Of a DNA stretch of 21,027 bases, positions 6,789-14,595 are shown piece by piece. Below the pieces are notes generated by a model. That model made no database searches and had not been told where the DNA came from. It saw only the letters and a program-made list of their open reading frames with translations. The position numbers and the translations under genes were made by a program. The stretch comes from DASPWV01 sp046727855 (GTDB lineage Bacteria > Acidobacteriota > Vicinamibacteria > Vicinamibacterales > UBA2999). Every line of letters starts with the position of its first letter. Position 1 is the stretch's first letter. Where the stretch lies: the NCBI GenBank assembly GCA_046727855.1, contig JBKPDL010000118.1:1-21027 (forward strand), in the 5' to 3' direction.

Positions 6789-7541
6789 TCAGGCTCCCAG
6801 TGGCGAGTTACGGGCCCTGTACGTGGCTGCCGGAAATCCAAGCAGTAATTGATCAACGACGACCGAAAGCGCACGCGCATCGTCACTCCAGAAGTTGAGC
6901 GCAACGCCGCGGCCCCCCACGTGCACGCTGGCAACCGCCCACAACCCCGGACGACGAAGACAACTCACCCGCGGAAGGGACGGCAGGACAACCTCGAAAT
7001 TCATATTGGCGAGGACTGTGACGATAGCTGCGAAGGAATGCTCGTCCGTCGGAACCGCCACCATCGCGCGCTGCACAAAACGCTGCTCTGCCACAAATGT
7101 AAACAGGCGGCGATACGTTTGTTCTAAAAACGTAAAGCCCTTCTCCTGAACCTCCTCGCGGTTGAATTCCCCGCCGCTCTCGAACATGACGATCGGGGCA
7201 TCGATGCCGTCGCTGCGCGTGAGATCGAGAAAATGGTCCGGTGGATTCACCCTCGAGTCATCGCCGGCAAATGCGATCTTGAAGTACTCCTGCACCGGGG
7301 ACGATTCTTCCGGAAGCTGCGCCACGACGTCACGAAACCTCTGATTCTGATTTGGCCCGAACAGATGAAATCCTCCGCTCCCGTCTCCCATGAGCACCAG
7401 GAACTGCTTGTAGTTCGCGGGTAGACGAACGTCGTACTGGTGTTCGACCGCGACGATTTCATCCAGTGGCACGCCGACCAGCGAGGCGACGAACGACGGC
7501 GCCTCGAGTTCGGCGAAACCGATCAGGCGATCCCAGCTCAC
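6789..7541 (-). CDS. SUKH (SMI1/KNR4) domain immunity protein
   Basis: A 250-residue protein with a SUKH-1 type domain in residues 20-145; the diagnostic part is VEHQYDVRLPANYKQFLVLM followed by GDGSGG (32-57). SUKH proteins are established immunity partners of polymorphic toxins, mainly nucleases and nucleic-acid deaminases. The gene starts with GTG in a TAGTG overlap with the toxin gene stop and has an AGAGGA ribosome site about 8 nt upstream, so toxin and immunity protein are translated together. I infer that it neutralises the DUF4150 toxin at 7541-8602. About 100 C-terminal residues (150-250) extend beyond the usual SUKH length and look like a second small domain (AIVTVLANMNFEVVLPSLPR and onwards) that I cannot name. 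Confidence 0.85.
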   Translation of the reverse strand: MSWDRLIGFAELEAPSFVASLVGVPLDEIVAVEHQYDVRLPANYKQFLVLMGDGSGGFHLFGPNQNQRFRDVVAQLPEESSPVQEYFKIAFAGDDSRVNPPDHFLDLTRSDGIDAPIVMFESGGEFNREEVQEKGFTFLEQTYRRLFTFVAEQRFVQRAMVAVPTDEHSFAAIVTVLANMNFEVVLPSLPRVSCLRRPGLWAVASVHVGGRGVALNFWSDDARALSVVVDQLLLGFPAATYRARNSPLGA

Positions 7542-8602
7542 TAGCAGTTCCTCTCAGGACACATGGTCATGAACAGAATGTCTTGGCACGTGTTGCACGA
7601 GCCGATCTCCCCCGCGCTGGAGTACGCGCGATCGTCGATCCGCAGTCCGTTCGAGCGGGCCCGGTAGGGGCCGATCGTCGAGGGTCCTGGACGGTTCTTC
7701 GGCTGAAACCACATTTCGGTCATCGAGGCAGGCCGGTGCCCAGTGTTCGCCAGCAACTTGGCGCCCGCACAACTGCCGGGATAGTTGTAACCTTGAACTC
7801 CGTCCTCGAAGTTGAACTCGGCGTTGAGCCATGCGCCGAGAATGCTTCCGAAAATGTTCTCAGCGGTTTGGGAAGTATTGGCGTTCACCATCTGCACAAA
7901 CGACGCCTCGGCCGCGGGCGCAACCGGCGTTGCCCCAGCTTCTCGAACGACCGCGTCAAAACCATCTGATGGCCCGCCAGACTTGGCGGCATATTTCTTG
8001 TCACACGCGGTTACCATCGCGCCAACCATGTATCCCTTTTTTTTCGGACTCACCCGTTTCACCGGCTGTTCGCGAAGTCTTTGGATGATTTCGGCACAAA
8101 GCGCAGCGCTGTTGGAGAGGCTCGGTATCGCGTGGACGTCTGGCGATTGATTGCAAAGAGGGCAGGGCCCATCGAAATCGTTGGCATAGCCCAGTCCCAT
8201 GCCACCCTGGGCGATGAATGCCACGTTGAAGGCGTTCCCGTTGTGAAAGGTCGCGTCCGCAAAGCGAACGACGCTCTGGCCCTCCGCCTTGACGTTCAGG
8301 CTTCCCATCTTCCACGTGCAGGTGCCTTTGATCACGTTCGACATGATTCCGCCGACTGATCCCGGCTCGTCGCCAGTACTCGTCGCGATCTTCGCTTTGA
8401 CGTTCGCGACCGGGTTGCCTTCGATTTTTACCGAGTCGGCACCGTCTGTAAGGTTGCTGTCCATCGCCATGTTTGGATAAGGCAGCGGGACTGGTCCGCC
8501 AGGCGACGGTGTCTTGCAAACATCCGGAACAGCCGACGCGTGAGTCATGCCGTGACCCTTGTGAAGCACGCTGCGACCATTAGCATCGACCGGAGTTCCC
8601 AT
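7541..8602 (-). CDS. DUF4150 (PAAR-like) effector with deaminase-like C-terminal toxin
   Basis: A 353-residue protein. Residues 1-130 are a DUF4150 PAAR-like tip domain (PDVCKTPSPGGPVPLPYPN at 26-44, then KIEGNPVANVKAKIATSTGD), expected to cap the VgrG spike. A CPLC pair at 147-150 marks a linker. The C-terminal region (about 188-353) has a predicted strand pair KGYMVGAMVTACDKKYAAKSG, then NYPGSCAGAKLL (273-284), MTEMWFQP (294-301) and SCNTCQDILFMTMC (335-348). The order C-x(n)-CxxC resembles bacterial toxin deaminases of the cytidine deaminase fold, in which C278, C336 and C339 would bind zinc. The usual catalytic Glu two residues after the first ligand is Gly280 here. The ribosome site is AGAGAGGA. 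It is followed by a SUKH gene, consistent with a nucleic-acid-targeting toxin. A nuclease remains possible. Confidence 0.8.
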   Translation of the reverse strand: MGTPVDANGRSVLHKGHGMTHASAVPDVCKTPSPGGPVPLPYPNMAMDSNLTDGADSVKIEGNPVANVKAKIATSTGDEPGSVGGIMSNVIKGTCTWKMGSLNVKAEGQSVVRFADATFHNGNAFNVAFIAQGGMGLGYANDFDGPCPLCNQSPDVHAIPSLSNSAALCAEIIQRLREQPVKRVSPKKKGYMVGAMVTACDKKYAAKSGGPSDGFDAVVREAGATPVAPAAEASFVQMVNANTSQTAENIFGSILGAWLNAEFNFEDGVQGYNYPGSCAGAKLLANTGHRPASMTEMWFQPKNRPGPSTIGPYRARSNGLRIDDRAYSSAGEIGSCNTCQDILFMTMCPERNC

Positions 8603-8604
8603 CG

Positions 8605-9660
8605 TTATCCTCTCTCTCGAACTGGACTACCTGCGGGTAAACGCCGCCAGGAGGTCGGTGACCCATGGACAATCGCGGCCCCGACGTGGCCTGAATCTGA
8701 TTCGCTGTACGTGAGCGAGCGGCTTGGACCGTCGCGGCGATCCTCGACCATCAGATAGACGCCGAACGCGATCCCGAGAATGCCTGCGGCCGCGCCGACA
8801 TCACCAACGCGATCGGCAATCAGTTCGACGATCAGCGGTTCCGGCATCATCTCGACCTCGCGCAAATACGCGTGCGCAAAACTCCGACCGAAATATCCTT
8901 CACCGCTATGTGCAGCGACGATGCGATGAACACGACTGGCCCCAGCGTTCCGCATGCTGCGGAAGGCTGCCGTCAGCGCGTCCGCAGAGACGGCTTGCGC
9001 TTGCGTGAATGGGATGCTTCCGCGCTCCGCCGCGATTGCCTCCAGCCGCACCGCTCGATTGACATCCACGATCGGATCGTCAGTTCGCGCAAGCAGCGCG
9101 AGCGCGCCGGCCTCGCCTGGAATCGTTCCTTCGTTGATAGGGCTGAGGACTCGCCCGGCGTGCACGAGCGACGAGATCTGCGCAGGGGCACACAAACTGT
9201 CGACGCCCGCAATAAGAGCAAATCGATGAATGCCATTTGCGACGATGTCCATGCCGGCCGCCAACGCCGCAAACGTGCTTGCCCGTCCATACGGGAACCA
9301 GCGCGTCTCACCAATCATCGATCCGCGTTCCTCGACGGCCGTTTGCATGAGACCGCGCTCAGTGCGAGTCAGATCGGATGGGACTCCGACCAACAACGGG
9401 ATCCCTGACAGGACGTGAGGTGGCGCGAGGGAGCTCGCGTCATCGAGGCCGTGACCGATGAGAGCGGCGAGACGCTCTCCGCGCGAGGCGCCTTCGACCA
9501 CGGACGCCGCCACTGTCGGGTGACCGAATTCATTCGGCACGTCGGTGTCGGTGAAGTTGGTCAGCCCTGCGCCCATTGCCACCAGGGTCGACTCGAGCGA
9601 GTAGCCGAGCGACGAGCATGCCGCGAATCCGACGATGCTGACAGGAGTCCCGGTAGTCAT
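8605..9660 (-). CDS. Ketosynthase-like (thiolase-fold) protein, catalytic residues lost
   Basis: A 351-residue protein with the beta-ketoacyl synthase/thiolase fold: VSIVGFAACSSLG at the N-terminus, GTIPGEAGALALL (from 178) matching the ketosynthase PGEGAA loop, and VGDVGAAAGILGI (from 285) matching the KxxxGHxxGAAG loop. The nucleophile position reads GRAST (125-129) instead of AC-S. The HGTGT motif is replaced by AHSGEGYFG (250-258), and the last Lys/His pair by ADR and Asp. I therefore expect no condensing activity and a structural or adaptor role. The start at 9660 is chosen because it makes an ATGA overlap with the DUF2169 gene; an in-frame ATG lies 21 bp upstream at 9681. I recall a thiolase-like gene, PA0098, at this place in the P. 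aeruginosa vgrG1b cluster. Confidence 0.85.
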   Translation of the reverse strand: MTTGTPVSIVGFAACSSLGYSLESTLVAMGAGLTNFTDTDVPNEFGHPTVAASVVEGASRGERLAALIGHGLDDASSLAPPHVLSGIPLLVGVPSDLTRTERGLMQTAVEERGSMIGETRWFPYGRASTFAALAAGMDIVANGIHRFALIAGVDSLCAPAQISSLVHAGRVLSPINEGTIPGEAGALALLARTDDPIVDVNRAVRLEAIAAERGSIPFTQAQAVSADALTAAFRSMRNAGASRVHRIVAAHSGEGYFGRSFAHAYLREVEMMPEPLIVELIADRVGDVGAAAGILGIAFGVYLMVEDRRDGPSRSLTYSESDSGHVGAAIVHGSPTSWRRLPAGSPVRERG

Positions 9661-10700
9661 CGATCCGTGACCCGTTCCCATGGCTCGAGCAGCCTCAGGA
9701 GCGTCTCGCGGTGCCGCAGCAGGCTCAAAGGGGCCGGCACCGAAGCGCGGAAATACATCGTCAATTCAAGCGAATCGGTGTCGATGACAACTCCGTCGAG
9801 CACGGGTTTGGTGCGCACCGTCCGATCGACAAAGCGGCTTCGCACAACCAGTCTGACGACCGGCAGATGAAAGCGGATTGCACCTGCCGGGTGCAAGCCG
9901 TCAAGGGAGACGCGCTCACCGCCGTGCAAGTGTGGGCGCGCCTGCAGCTGGCTCGGGGCTGAGCAAAAGAAGCGTTCGTCAAAGTCTTCGGGCCAAAGAG
10001 GCGCGCGCCGCCGGCGCCATGCTTCGTCGTAGGTACCCGCGTAGCGCACGCGAGGCTGCCATTGGCGCGCGATCGGCGCGAGGCCGACCGGGCGGGGCCG
10101 ATCAGTCAATCCTCTGATCGGCTGTCCAGGATCTTCGATATTCGGAACTGGCTTGTCGATCGCATTGTCAGCATCGGTTTCCAGTCCACATCCCACAGGA
10201 TTACGCGGCTCGTAAACGGGTTTCTTCTCGGTCGAATTTGCGGCCACTCCACCGTAGGCGCGCTCCCAAACCAAAGCGATGCGCTCGAAGGGTTCGGCCG
10301 GCGACGGCCTCGCACCGACTGCGCCTCGCTGCCACACGCGATCACCGGAGACGTCCAGAGTCGCCGAGCACGGACCGACTTCGACGTTGACGCTCATACG
10401 CCGTACCAGTTTTCCTTCAGGAGCGCACGCGTGTCCGAGGATCGACACGTCCGTCGCCGGCCGCGTATACGCCATCTGTCCTTCGTTTCGGAGACTGCTT
10501 CGGCCTGGCGCGCCGACGTATTCATCGCCAAGCGGCGGGGGAGACTGGGTCTCCAACGTGTGAACGTGAGTGCCCGAGCTCCGGGGAGGCGGCACAGTGA
10601 ACCGCGCCGCCACTATTACCAGCAGGAGATCACGGCCATCGCGATCGCAAGAGGGCAGCGTGCGGGCGCCGAATGGAGCTGCGTTCTCGAAATCCGCCAT
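9657..10700 (-). CDS. DUF2169 domain protein, T6SS effector adaptor/chaperone
   Basis: A 347-residue protein recognisable as DUF2169 across its whole length: PATDVSILGHA (81-91), WERAYGG (145-151), RNPVGCG (166-172), GLAPIARQWQPRVRYAGTYD (206-225) and PEDFDERFFCSAP (237-249). DUF2169 proteins are established adaptors that load PAAR or DUF4150 effectors onto VgrG; the Agrobacterium Tde2 system is the case I recall. Here it sits two genes upstream of the DUF4150 toxin, which is its likely client, and downstream of vgrG and the DUF6484-like gene. There is a 35-bp gap to the preceding gene, a weak AGAGA ribosome site, and an ATGA overlap with the following gene. No signal peptide is visible, so it is cytoplasmic. 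Confidence 0.93.
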   Translation of the reverse strand: MADFENAAPFGARTLPSCDRDGRDLLLVIVAARFTVPPPRSSGTHVHTLETQSPPPLGDEYVGAPGRSSLRNEGQMAYTRPATDVSILGHACAPEGKLVRRMSVNVEVGPCSATLDVSGDRVWQRGAVGARPSPAEPFERIALVWERAYGGVAANSTEKKPVYEPRNPVGCGLETDADNAIDKPVPNIEDPGQPIRGLTDRPRPVGLAPIARQWQPRVRYAGTYDEAWRRRRAPLWPEDFDERFFCSAPSQLQARPHLHGGERVSLDGLHPAGAIRFHLPVVRLVVRSRFVDRTVRTKPVLDGVVIDTDSLELTMYFRASVPAPLSLLRHRETLLRLLEPWERVTDR

Positions 10701-10735
10701 ACGTCTCTATCGCCTTCGCTCGGCAACGCCGTCGC

Positions 10736-11302
10736 TCAGTTGATCTCGACCGAGCCACCTTTGAGCCGCAATACCCCGGATGAGTGATTGGATACGTAGG
10801 CTCCGCGAACAATGACCTTGCCCTCTTTAGTGAGGGTGATGCTCGCCTGACCGCAACGGAAAACGATCTGTTCCCTGGCCGATACGACCAAACGCTGGCC
10901 ATCGGCGTCCATAGCAAAGTGGTCCGGCAGCTCAGGAAGTGATGCGGTGTGATCGCGCAGACAACCGACGATAATCGGCTGGTAGACTTTACCTTCCTCG
11001 AACATCAACACTGCCTGTCTGCCGATATGCACTGCGTGCAGGTCGAGTGTCGCGCGTGCCGGTTGCGCGGCTGTCGTCGGCTGGCCTGGAAAACACACCA
11101 GCGGCGTCGCACCGTTGTCGGCGAACCCGACGAGCGTGCCAATGACCACACCGTTGAGTCGGTCGTCGTCTCGAAGCGTGGCTGACCTCAATGGTTCGGC
11201 AAGCAGTGAACGGAGCTCCGGGCGATCGCTGCTGTCGCGATTGGCGAGATCGCTGCTGTCGAGGGTGGCGAGTTCGAGCGTCATCAGATGTGGATCCTTC
11301 AT
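10736..11302 (-). CDS. DUF6484-like VgrG-associated protein
   Basis: A 188-residue protein. The core (50-116) has a small beta domain, GVVIGTLVGFADNGATPLVC, then RATLDLHAVHIGRQAVLMFE and PIIVGCLR, matching my memory of the DUF6484 family found next to VgrG. The C-terminal part (135-188) is a run of short beta strands, QIVFRCGQASITLTKEGKVI and onwards, closing with LRLKGGSVEIN. This looks like the end of a VgrG stalk (compare GGVVKIN in the left VgrG). The N-terminal 35 residues are low complexity (DSSDLANRDSSD), encoded by a 14-bp DNA repeat (GATCGCTGCTGTCG at 11224 and 11248). A good AGGGA ribosome site precedes ATG 11302, 10 bp after the vgrG stop. I infer a spike cap or extension that helps join VgrG and the PAAR-like effector. 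Confidence 0.75.
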   Translation of the reverse strand: MKDPHLMTLELATLDSSDLANRDSSDRPELRSLLAEPLRSATLRDDDRLNGVVIGTLVGFADNGATPLVCFPGQPTTAAQPARATLDLHAVHIGRQAVLMFEEGKVYQPIIVGCLRDHTASLPELPDHFAMDADGQRLVVSAREQIVFRCGQASITLTKEGKVIVRGAYVSNHSSGVLRLKGGSVEIN

Positions 11303-11312
11303 GGCCGGTTCC

Positions 11313-13508
11313 CTAGTTCTGGAGGATGTTCGAACCCTTCATCACGATGTCGCTTGACGCCTTGAGGTTGATCTTTCCGCTGCCTTCGACGGCGAGGTTC
11401 TTGCCCTTGAGCACAATCGTGCCGTCTTTTTTCATCGTGAGGCTCGCGTCACCGGTGGTGATCGAAACGGAATCGGTGGCGCGAATCACCAGGTTCTTCC
11501 CTACATTGAGAGTGTCGTCCTTGTTGATCGTGGTCTCGCGCTTGCCATTGACGGTTCGGCTCTCATCTCCCGCGGCAGTGAGAGAGACATTCTTTCCGAC
11601 ATTCGTCGCGTGATTCTTCGCGGCGTTGAACGATTGGCTTGAACCTGCACTGAGCGTCTGGTTTGCACCGGCGCTCAGGATCTGTGCTGCGCCGACAGTG
11701 ATCGCCTGCACACCCCCCACCGTGATTTCCTGCGCCGCCCCGACCGTGATTGTCTCGTTGACGCCAACGGTGTGCGTCCGCTGCAGCATTACGGTCAGAG
11801 TCTCGCTCCTGCTGATCTCGGCGTCCCGATTGCCGCCGATCGCGATTCGTTCGTCGGCGTCGACGGTCTTCGTGCGATTCGCCATCACGTGTAACGTCTG
11901 GTTGTTCCCGATCGATTCCGAATCGTCAACGTCGATCCGATCGGTCCGGCAGTTATGCACTGTCGTCGTCTGATCGTGCTCGACGACGGTGTCCATGTTG
12001 TACTGGCCGTGAATGAACACCCGCTCTTTGCCGGCGGTGTCGTCGAGCGACACTTCGTTGTAGCCGGCCCCCTTGTGCGTGTCAGACTTGACGCCGCTGA
12101 TGACCGCGCCGGCAGGGAAGCCGAACGGCGGCTGATTCTCTTCGTTGTAGACGCGGCCGGTGATGATCGGCTGATCGGGATCGCCTTCGAGAAAATCGAC
12201 AATCACTTCCTGCCCGATCCGCGGCGTCGCCACCGACCCCCAGCCCTTGCCCGCCCACGGGTGCGACACGCGGATCCAGCACGAACTGTTCTCGTCCTTC
12301 CTGCCGCGGCGATCCCAGTGAAACTGCACTTTCACGCGCCCGTATTTGTCGGTGTAGATCTCGTCACTGGCCGGCCCGACCACGACCGCAGTCTGCGGGC
12401 CTTGCACGAACGGCTTCGGTGTGAGCCGCCGCGGGCGGAACTGCTGACCGCACGACAGCGCCGTGAAACTGCACCGGAACGCGGCGCCGCCCGTATCGCC
12501 CGACTCGTATTGCGTGCTTTCGAGTGAATGGGTGGCGTTGATCACCAGATATCTGCCATTGAAATGATCGTTCTCCTCCGGTTGCGCCTCGAGGGCGAAC
12601 GTCGAGCCGACGCTCACGCCCCGGTAATTCGTCGTGGCCCGCGCAATTTCGAATTGCGCGCCGAATTCGTCGATGCGCACGTGCGCGTAGTGTTCGCCGT
12701 GTGGCTTCTGAACGTAGGCGCCGGGGTAGTCGTAGACCTCGTAGTTGCTCGGTGCGTACCGGCGCGGCAACGTTTTGATCGTCGTGAGATCAACACTCGG
12801 CCGTTCGAAGTCGTAATCGTCATGCGCGTACACGCCCGGCTGCACTTCTCGAGTGATCTCCCACGACTCGATGTGCTCGACCCCAGGCTTGACCAGGATC
12901 TGCGGTGGGATGAACTTCAGCCTTTCATAGCCCGGATATGGATTATGTTTGTCCACTGAGTCGGTGAGCACGAGCGTTTGGTGACCGTCGGTTTGACGGA
13001 AGTAGTAATAGATGCCTTCGTGTTCGAGCAGCCGGCTCACGAAATTGAAATCCGTCTCGCGATACTGCACGCAGTATTTATACGTGCGGTAACTCTCGCT
13101 CAGCTCGAACACGACATCGGCCAACTTCTCGTGATCGGCGAAGACGTCCTCGATAATCTGCTTGACGTTCTTGTCCTGGAAGATGCGACAGTCGGACGTG
13201 CGCGTCAAAAACCAGAGCCACGGCTTGACGACGGCGTAATAGCGGGAGTAGCGGCCGAGCGCAGCTGCCTTCGTGAAACGGCTGACGAAACCATTGAAGT
13301 AACGAACCTCCTCGTTCTCCAGCATCACCCTAATCGAAACCTTCGCACCGAGAATCCTGTCGCGATCGACGTTGTTGTTCTTGCTGAGCAAATCAAGGTG
13401 GTATTCACCCAGGCGGCTCAACTCTTCCTGCGCATGCATACCGTGGAAGAGCAGCTCGTCGCCGAGTGGTGTGATGAGTTCGATCCGTTCAGACGCGGTC
13501 AGCATCAT
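11313..13508 (-). CDS. vgrG: T6SS spike protein VgrG (middle module)
   Basis: A 731-residue VgrG. The base and OB domains (1-500) are almost the same as in the left VgrG, including VQYRETDFNFVSRLLEHEG and WAGKGWGSVATPRIGQEVIV. The stalk is different: DDSESIGNNQTLHVMANRTK, a set of six 8-residue repeats (VGAAQEIT type), then KNVSLTAAGDESRTVNGKRE and a DUF2345-like tail with ASLTMKKDGTIVLKGKNLAV. The open frame extends upstream to a GTG at 13700, but those 64 residues have no counterpart in the other VgrG. The bases CTGGACACG before ATGATG match the other vgrG start, so 13508 is chosen. It heads an operon running to 5368 and, from gene order, should carry the DUF4150 toxin. Confidence 0.95.
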   Translation of the reverse strand: MMLTASERIELITPLGDELLFHGMHAQEELSRLGEYHLDLLSKNNNVDRDRILGAKVSIRVMLENEEVRYFNGFVSRFTKAAALGRYSRYYAVVKPWLWFLTRTSDCRIFQDKNVKQIIEDVFADHEKLADVVFELSESYRTYKYCVQYRETDFNFVSRLLEHEGIYYYFRQTDGHQTLVLTDSVDKHNPYPGYERLKFIPPQILVKPGVEHIESWEITREVQPGVYAHDDYDFERPSVDLTTIKTLPRRYAPSNYEVYDYPGAYVQKPHGEHYAHVRIDEFGAQFEIARATTNYRGVSVGSTFALEAQPEENDHFNGRYLVINATHSLESTQYESGDTGGAAFRCSFTALSCGQQFRPRRLTPKPFVQGPQTAVVVGPASDEIYTDKYGRVKVQFHWDRRGRKDENSSCWIRVSHPWAGKGWGSVATPRIGQEVIVDFLEGDPDQPIITGRVYNEENQPPFGFPAGAVISGVKSDTHKGAGYNEVSLDDTAGKERVFIHGQYNMDTVVEHDQTTTVHNCRTDRIDVDDSESIGNNQTLHVMANRTKTVDADERIAIGGNRDAEISRSETLTVMLQRTHTVGVNETITVGAAQEITVGGVQAITVGAAQILSAGANQTLSAGSSQSFNAAKNHATNVGKNVSLTAAGDESRTVNGKRETTINKDDTLNVGKNLVIRATDSVSITTGDASLTMKKDGTIVLKGKNLAVEGSGKINLKASSDIVMKGSNILQN
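11625..11768 (-). repeat. Six 24-bp units encoding 8-residue stalk repeats
   Basis: Consecutive 24-bp units starting at 11768 encode VGVNETIT, VGAAQEIT, VGGVQAIT, VGAAQILS, AGANQTLS and AGSSQSFN. The 8-residue period fits one face of the VgrG beta-prism. DNA identity between units is modest. Confidence 0.85.
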
Positions 13509-13526
13509 CGTGTCCAGTTGTTCTCG
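11950..13526 (-). repeat. Duplicated vgrG 5' segment, copy 2 (partner 3404-4980)
   Basis: Collinear counterpart of 3404-4980 over 519 codons plus 18 upstream bases. Substitutions are mostly at third codon positions, which points to an old but functional duplication or one maintained by gene conversion. Confidence 0.9.
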
Positions 13527-13738
13527 CGCGCGCAGCACCAGGCCGGCCACGGATAATCTTCGTCCGCGTACGCCGTTCGGCGTCCTGTTGAACGACGCCT
13601 GTCGAGCGCATTCACCCTCTATTCCTACTGATCGAAAACGGCGCGAGCACGACGACAGGAGGCGTGTAAGCAGTTCGACGCCTATGACCGGGGATCTCAC
13701 CTGGCTCGATCGCGTGAAGTCACGTGCAATTTCGGACC

Positions 13739-13791
13739 GTTGTTCGATTAGGACGCGGACGTCACGAAGGATGCGAGTGAGGAGTTACTCC
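13739..13791 (-). promoter_or_regulatory. Conserved leader block upstream of middle vgrG
   Basis: Counterpart of 5088-5142. It contains the perfect inverted repeat GGAGT-A-ACTCC on the minus strand, which becomes GGAGCAATTCC in the other copy. It overlaps the TAA stop of the putative lipoprotein gene. The rest of the 276 bp between that stop and vgrG (13509-13784) shows no gene and no clear promoter. Confidence 0.4.
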
Positions 13792-13976
13792 GCCGGTAGA
13801 CGTGGGAACGTCGAGCGGTCCATCAGCGCCGACGGCTCTCGTTCAAGTGCCGTGGCGACGGACTGGAACTGCTCTCGCGCGGCGGCGCAGTCGGGACACG
13901 CCACCGCCACGCACGACGTCACCACGATCGCGAGCAGAAGCACGATAATGAGGCGCGTTGCAGAGACTCTCATCAT
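13785..13976 (-). CDS. Putative small lipoprotein
   Basis: A 63-residue frame starting MMRVSATRLIIVLLLAIVVTSC: a basic start, an 11-residue hydrophobic core and a VTSC lipobox that would make Cys22 the lipidated residue. The mature part is short (41 residues) and contains CPDCAAAREQFQSVATALER, with a CPDC pair. It would be exported and membrane anchored. There is no clear ribosome site, and the start codon overlaps that of the divergent DUF4291 gene, which is unusual for two real genes. It could be a small accessory gene of the right or middle module or an artefact. I recognise no family. Confidence 0.45.
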   Translation of the reverse strand: MMRVSATRLIIVLLLAIVVTSCVAVACPDCAAAREQFQSVATALEREPSALMDRSTFPRLPAE

Positions 13977-14595
13977 GGGTGAATGGGTACGTCCAACCGA
14001 CCGCCCGCCGCGCGAGATTCGCGCCGCGCGGTCGACGGACGCCATCGAGGTGTATCAAGCGTATCCCGAATCCATCGCCTCGGCGGCCCTCGAGGCGCAA
14101 CGCTTCGTCCCCCCGTTTCGCGTCGAGCGCATGACGTGGATCAAGCCTTCGTTCCTCTGGATGATGTACCGATCCGGGTGGGGACAGAAGCCCGGGCAGG
14201 AACGCATCCTGCGCGTCACGCTGCGTCGTGACGCGTTCGACTGGATGCTCGAACACGCCGTCCTCAGTCACTTCGTGGGCGACGTCCATGGCACGAGGGA
14301 CGAATGGGCCGCGGCGGTGCGATCGACACCGGTGGTCGTGCAATGGGATCCCGAGCGCGACACGAGCCTCACAGCCTTGCCCTGGCGCACGATTCAGATC
14401 GGGTTGCGCGGCGAAGCCGTTCGCCGGTACACCACCGAGGCCATCGTCACGATCACCGATGTGACGGCGATCGCTCGAGCGCTGAAAGACGCCGTCGCGT
14501 CCGGCGACCCCGATGCCGTGACACCCCTCCTTCCGGACGAACAGCCGTACCCTGTGGCACCTGACGTGGCACGCCGTCTACGGATGAGCACGTGA
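13975..14595 (+). CDS. DUF4291 domain protein
   Basis: A 206-residue protein and the only well-supported plus-strand gene. It matches DUF4291 along its length: REIRAARSTDAIEVYQAYPE near the start, RFVPPFRVERMTWIKPSFLW, MMYRSGWGQKPGQERILRV, HFVGDVHGTRDEWAAAVRST, VVVQWDPERDTSLTALPWRT, and IQIGLRGEAVRRY. The family is widespread and of unknown biochemical function. The start at 13975 gives the usual family N-terminus; an in-frame ATG lies 27 bp upstream at 13948. No strong ribosome site precedes either. Its 3' end overlaps the convergent putative immunity gene by 18 bp. It has no known link to T6SS and may be a passenger gene between modules. Confidence 0.9.
   Translation: MGEWVRPTDRPPREIRAARSTDAIEVYQAYPESIASAALEAQRFVPPFRVERMTWIKPSFLWMMYRSGWGQKPGQERILRVTLRRDAFDWMLEHAVLSHFVGDVHGTRDEWAAAVRSTPVVVQWDPERDTSLTALPWRTIQIGLRGEAVRRYTTEAIVTITDVTAIARALKDAVASGDPDAVTPLLPDEQPYPVAPDVARRLRMST

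Noticed and set aside
13509..13700. 64-residue N-terminal extension of the middle VgrG from a GTG start
   Set aside because: It has no counterpart in the left VgrG, and the CTGGACACG-ATGATG context is shared at the internal start, so ATG 13508 is preferred.
13372..13974. Upstream extension of the DUF4291 frame on the plus strand
   Set aside because: It crosses the vgrG 5' end and the intergenic region with no family similarity; DUF4291 homology begins just after 13975.
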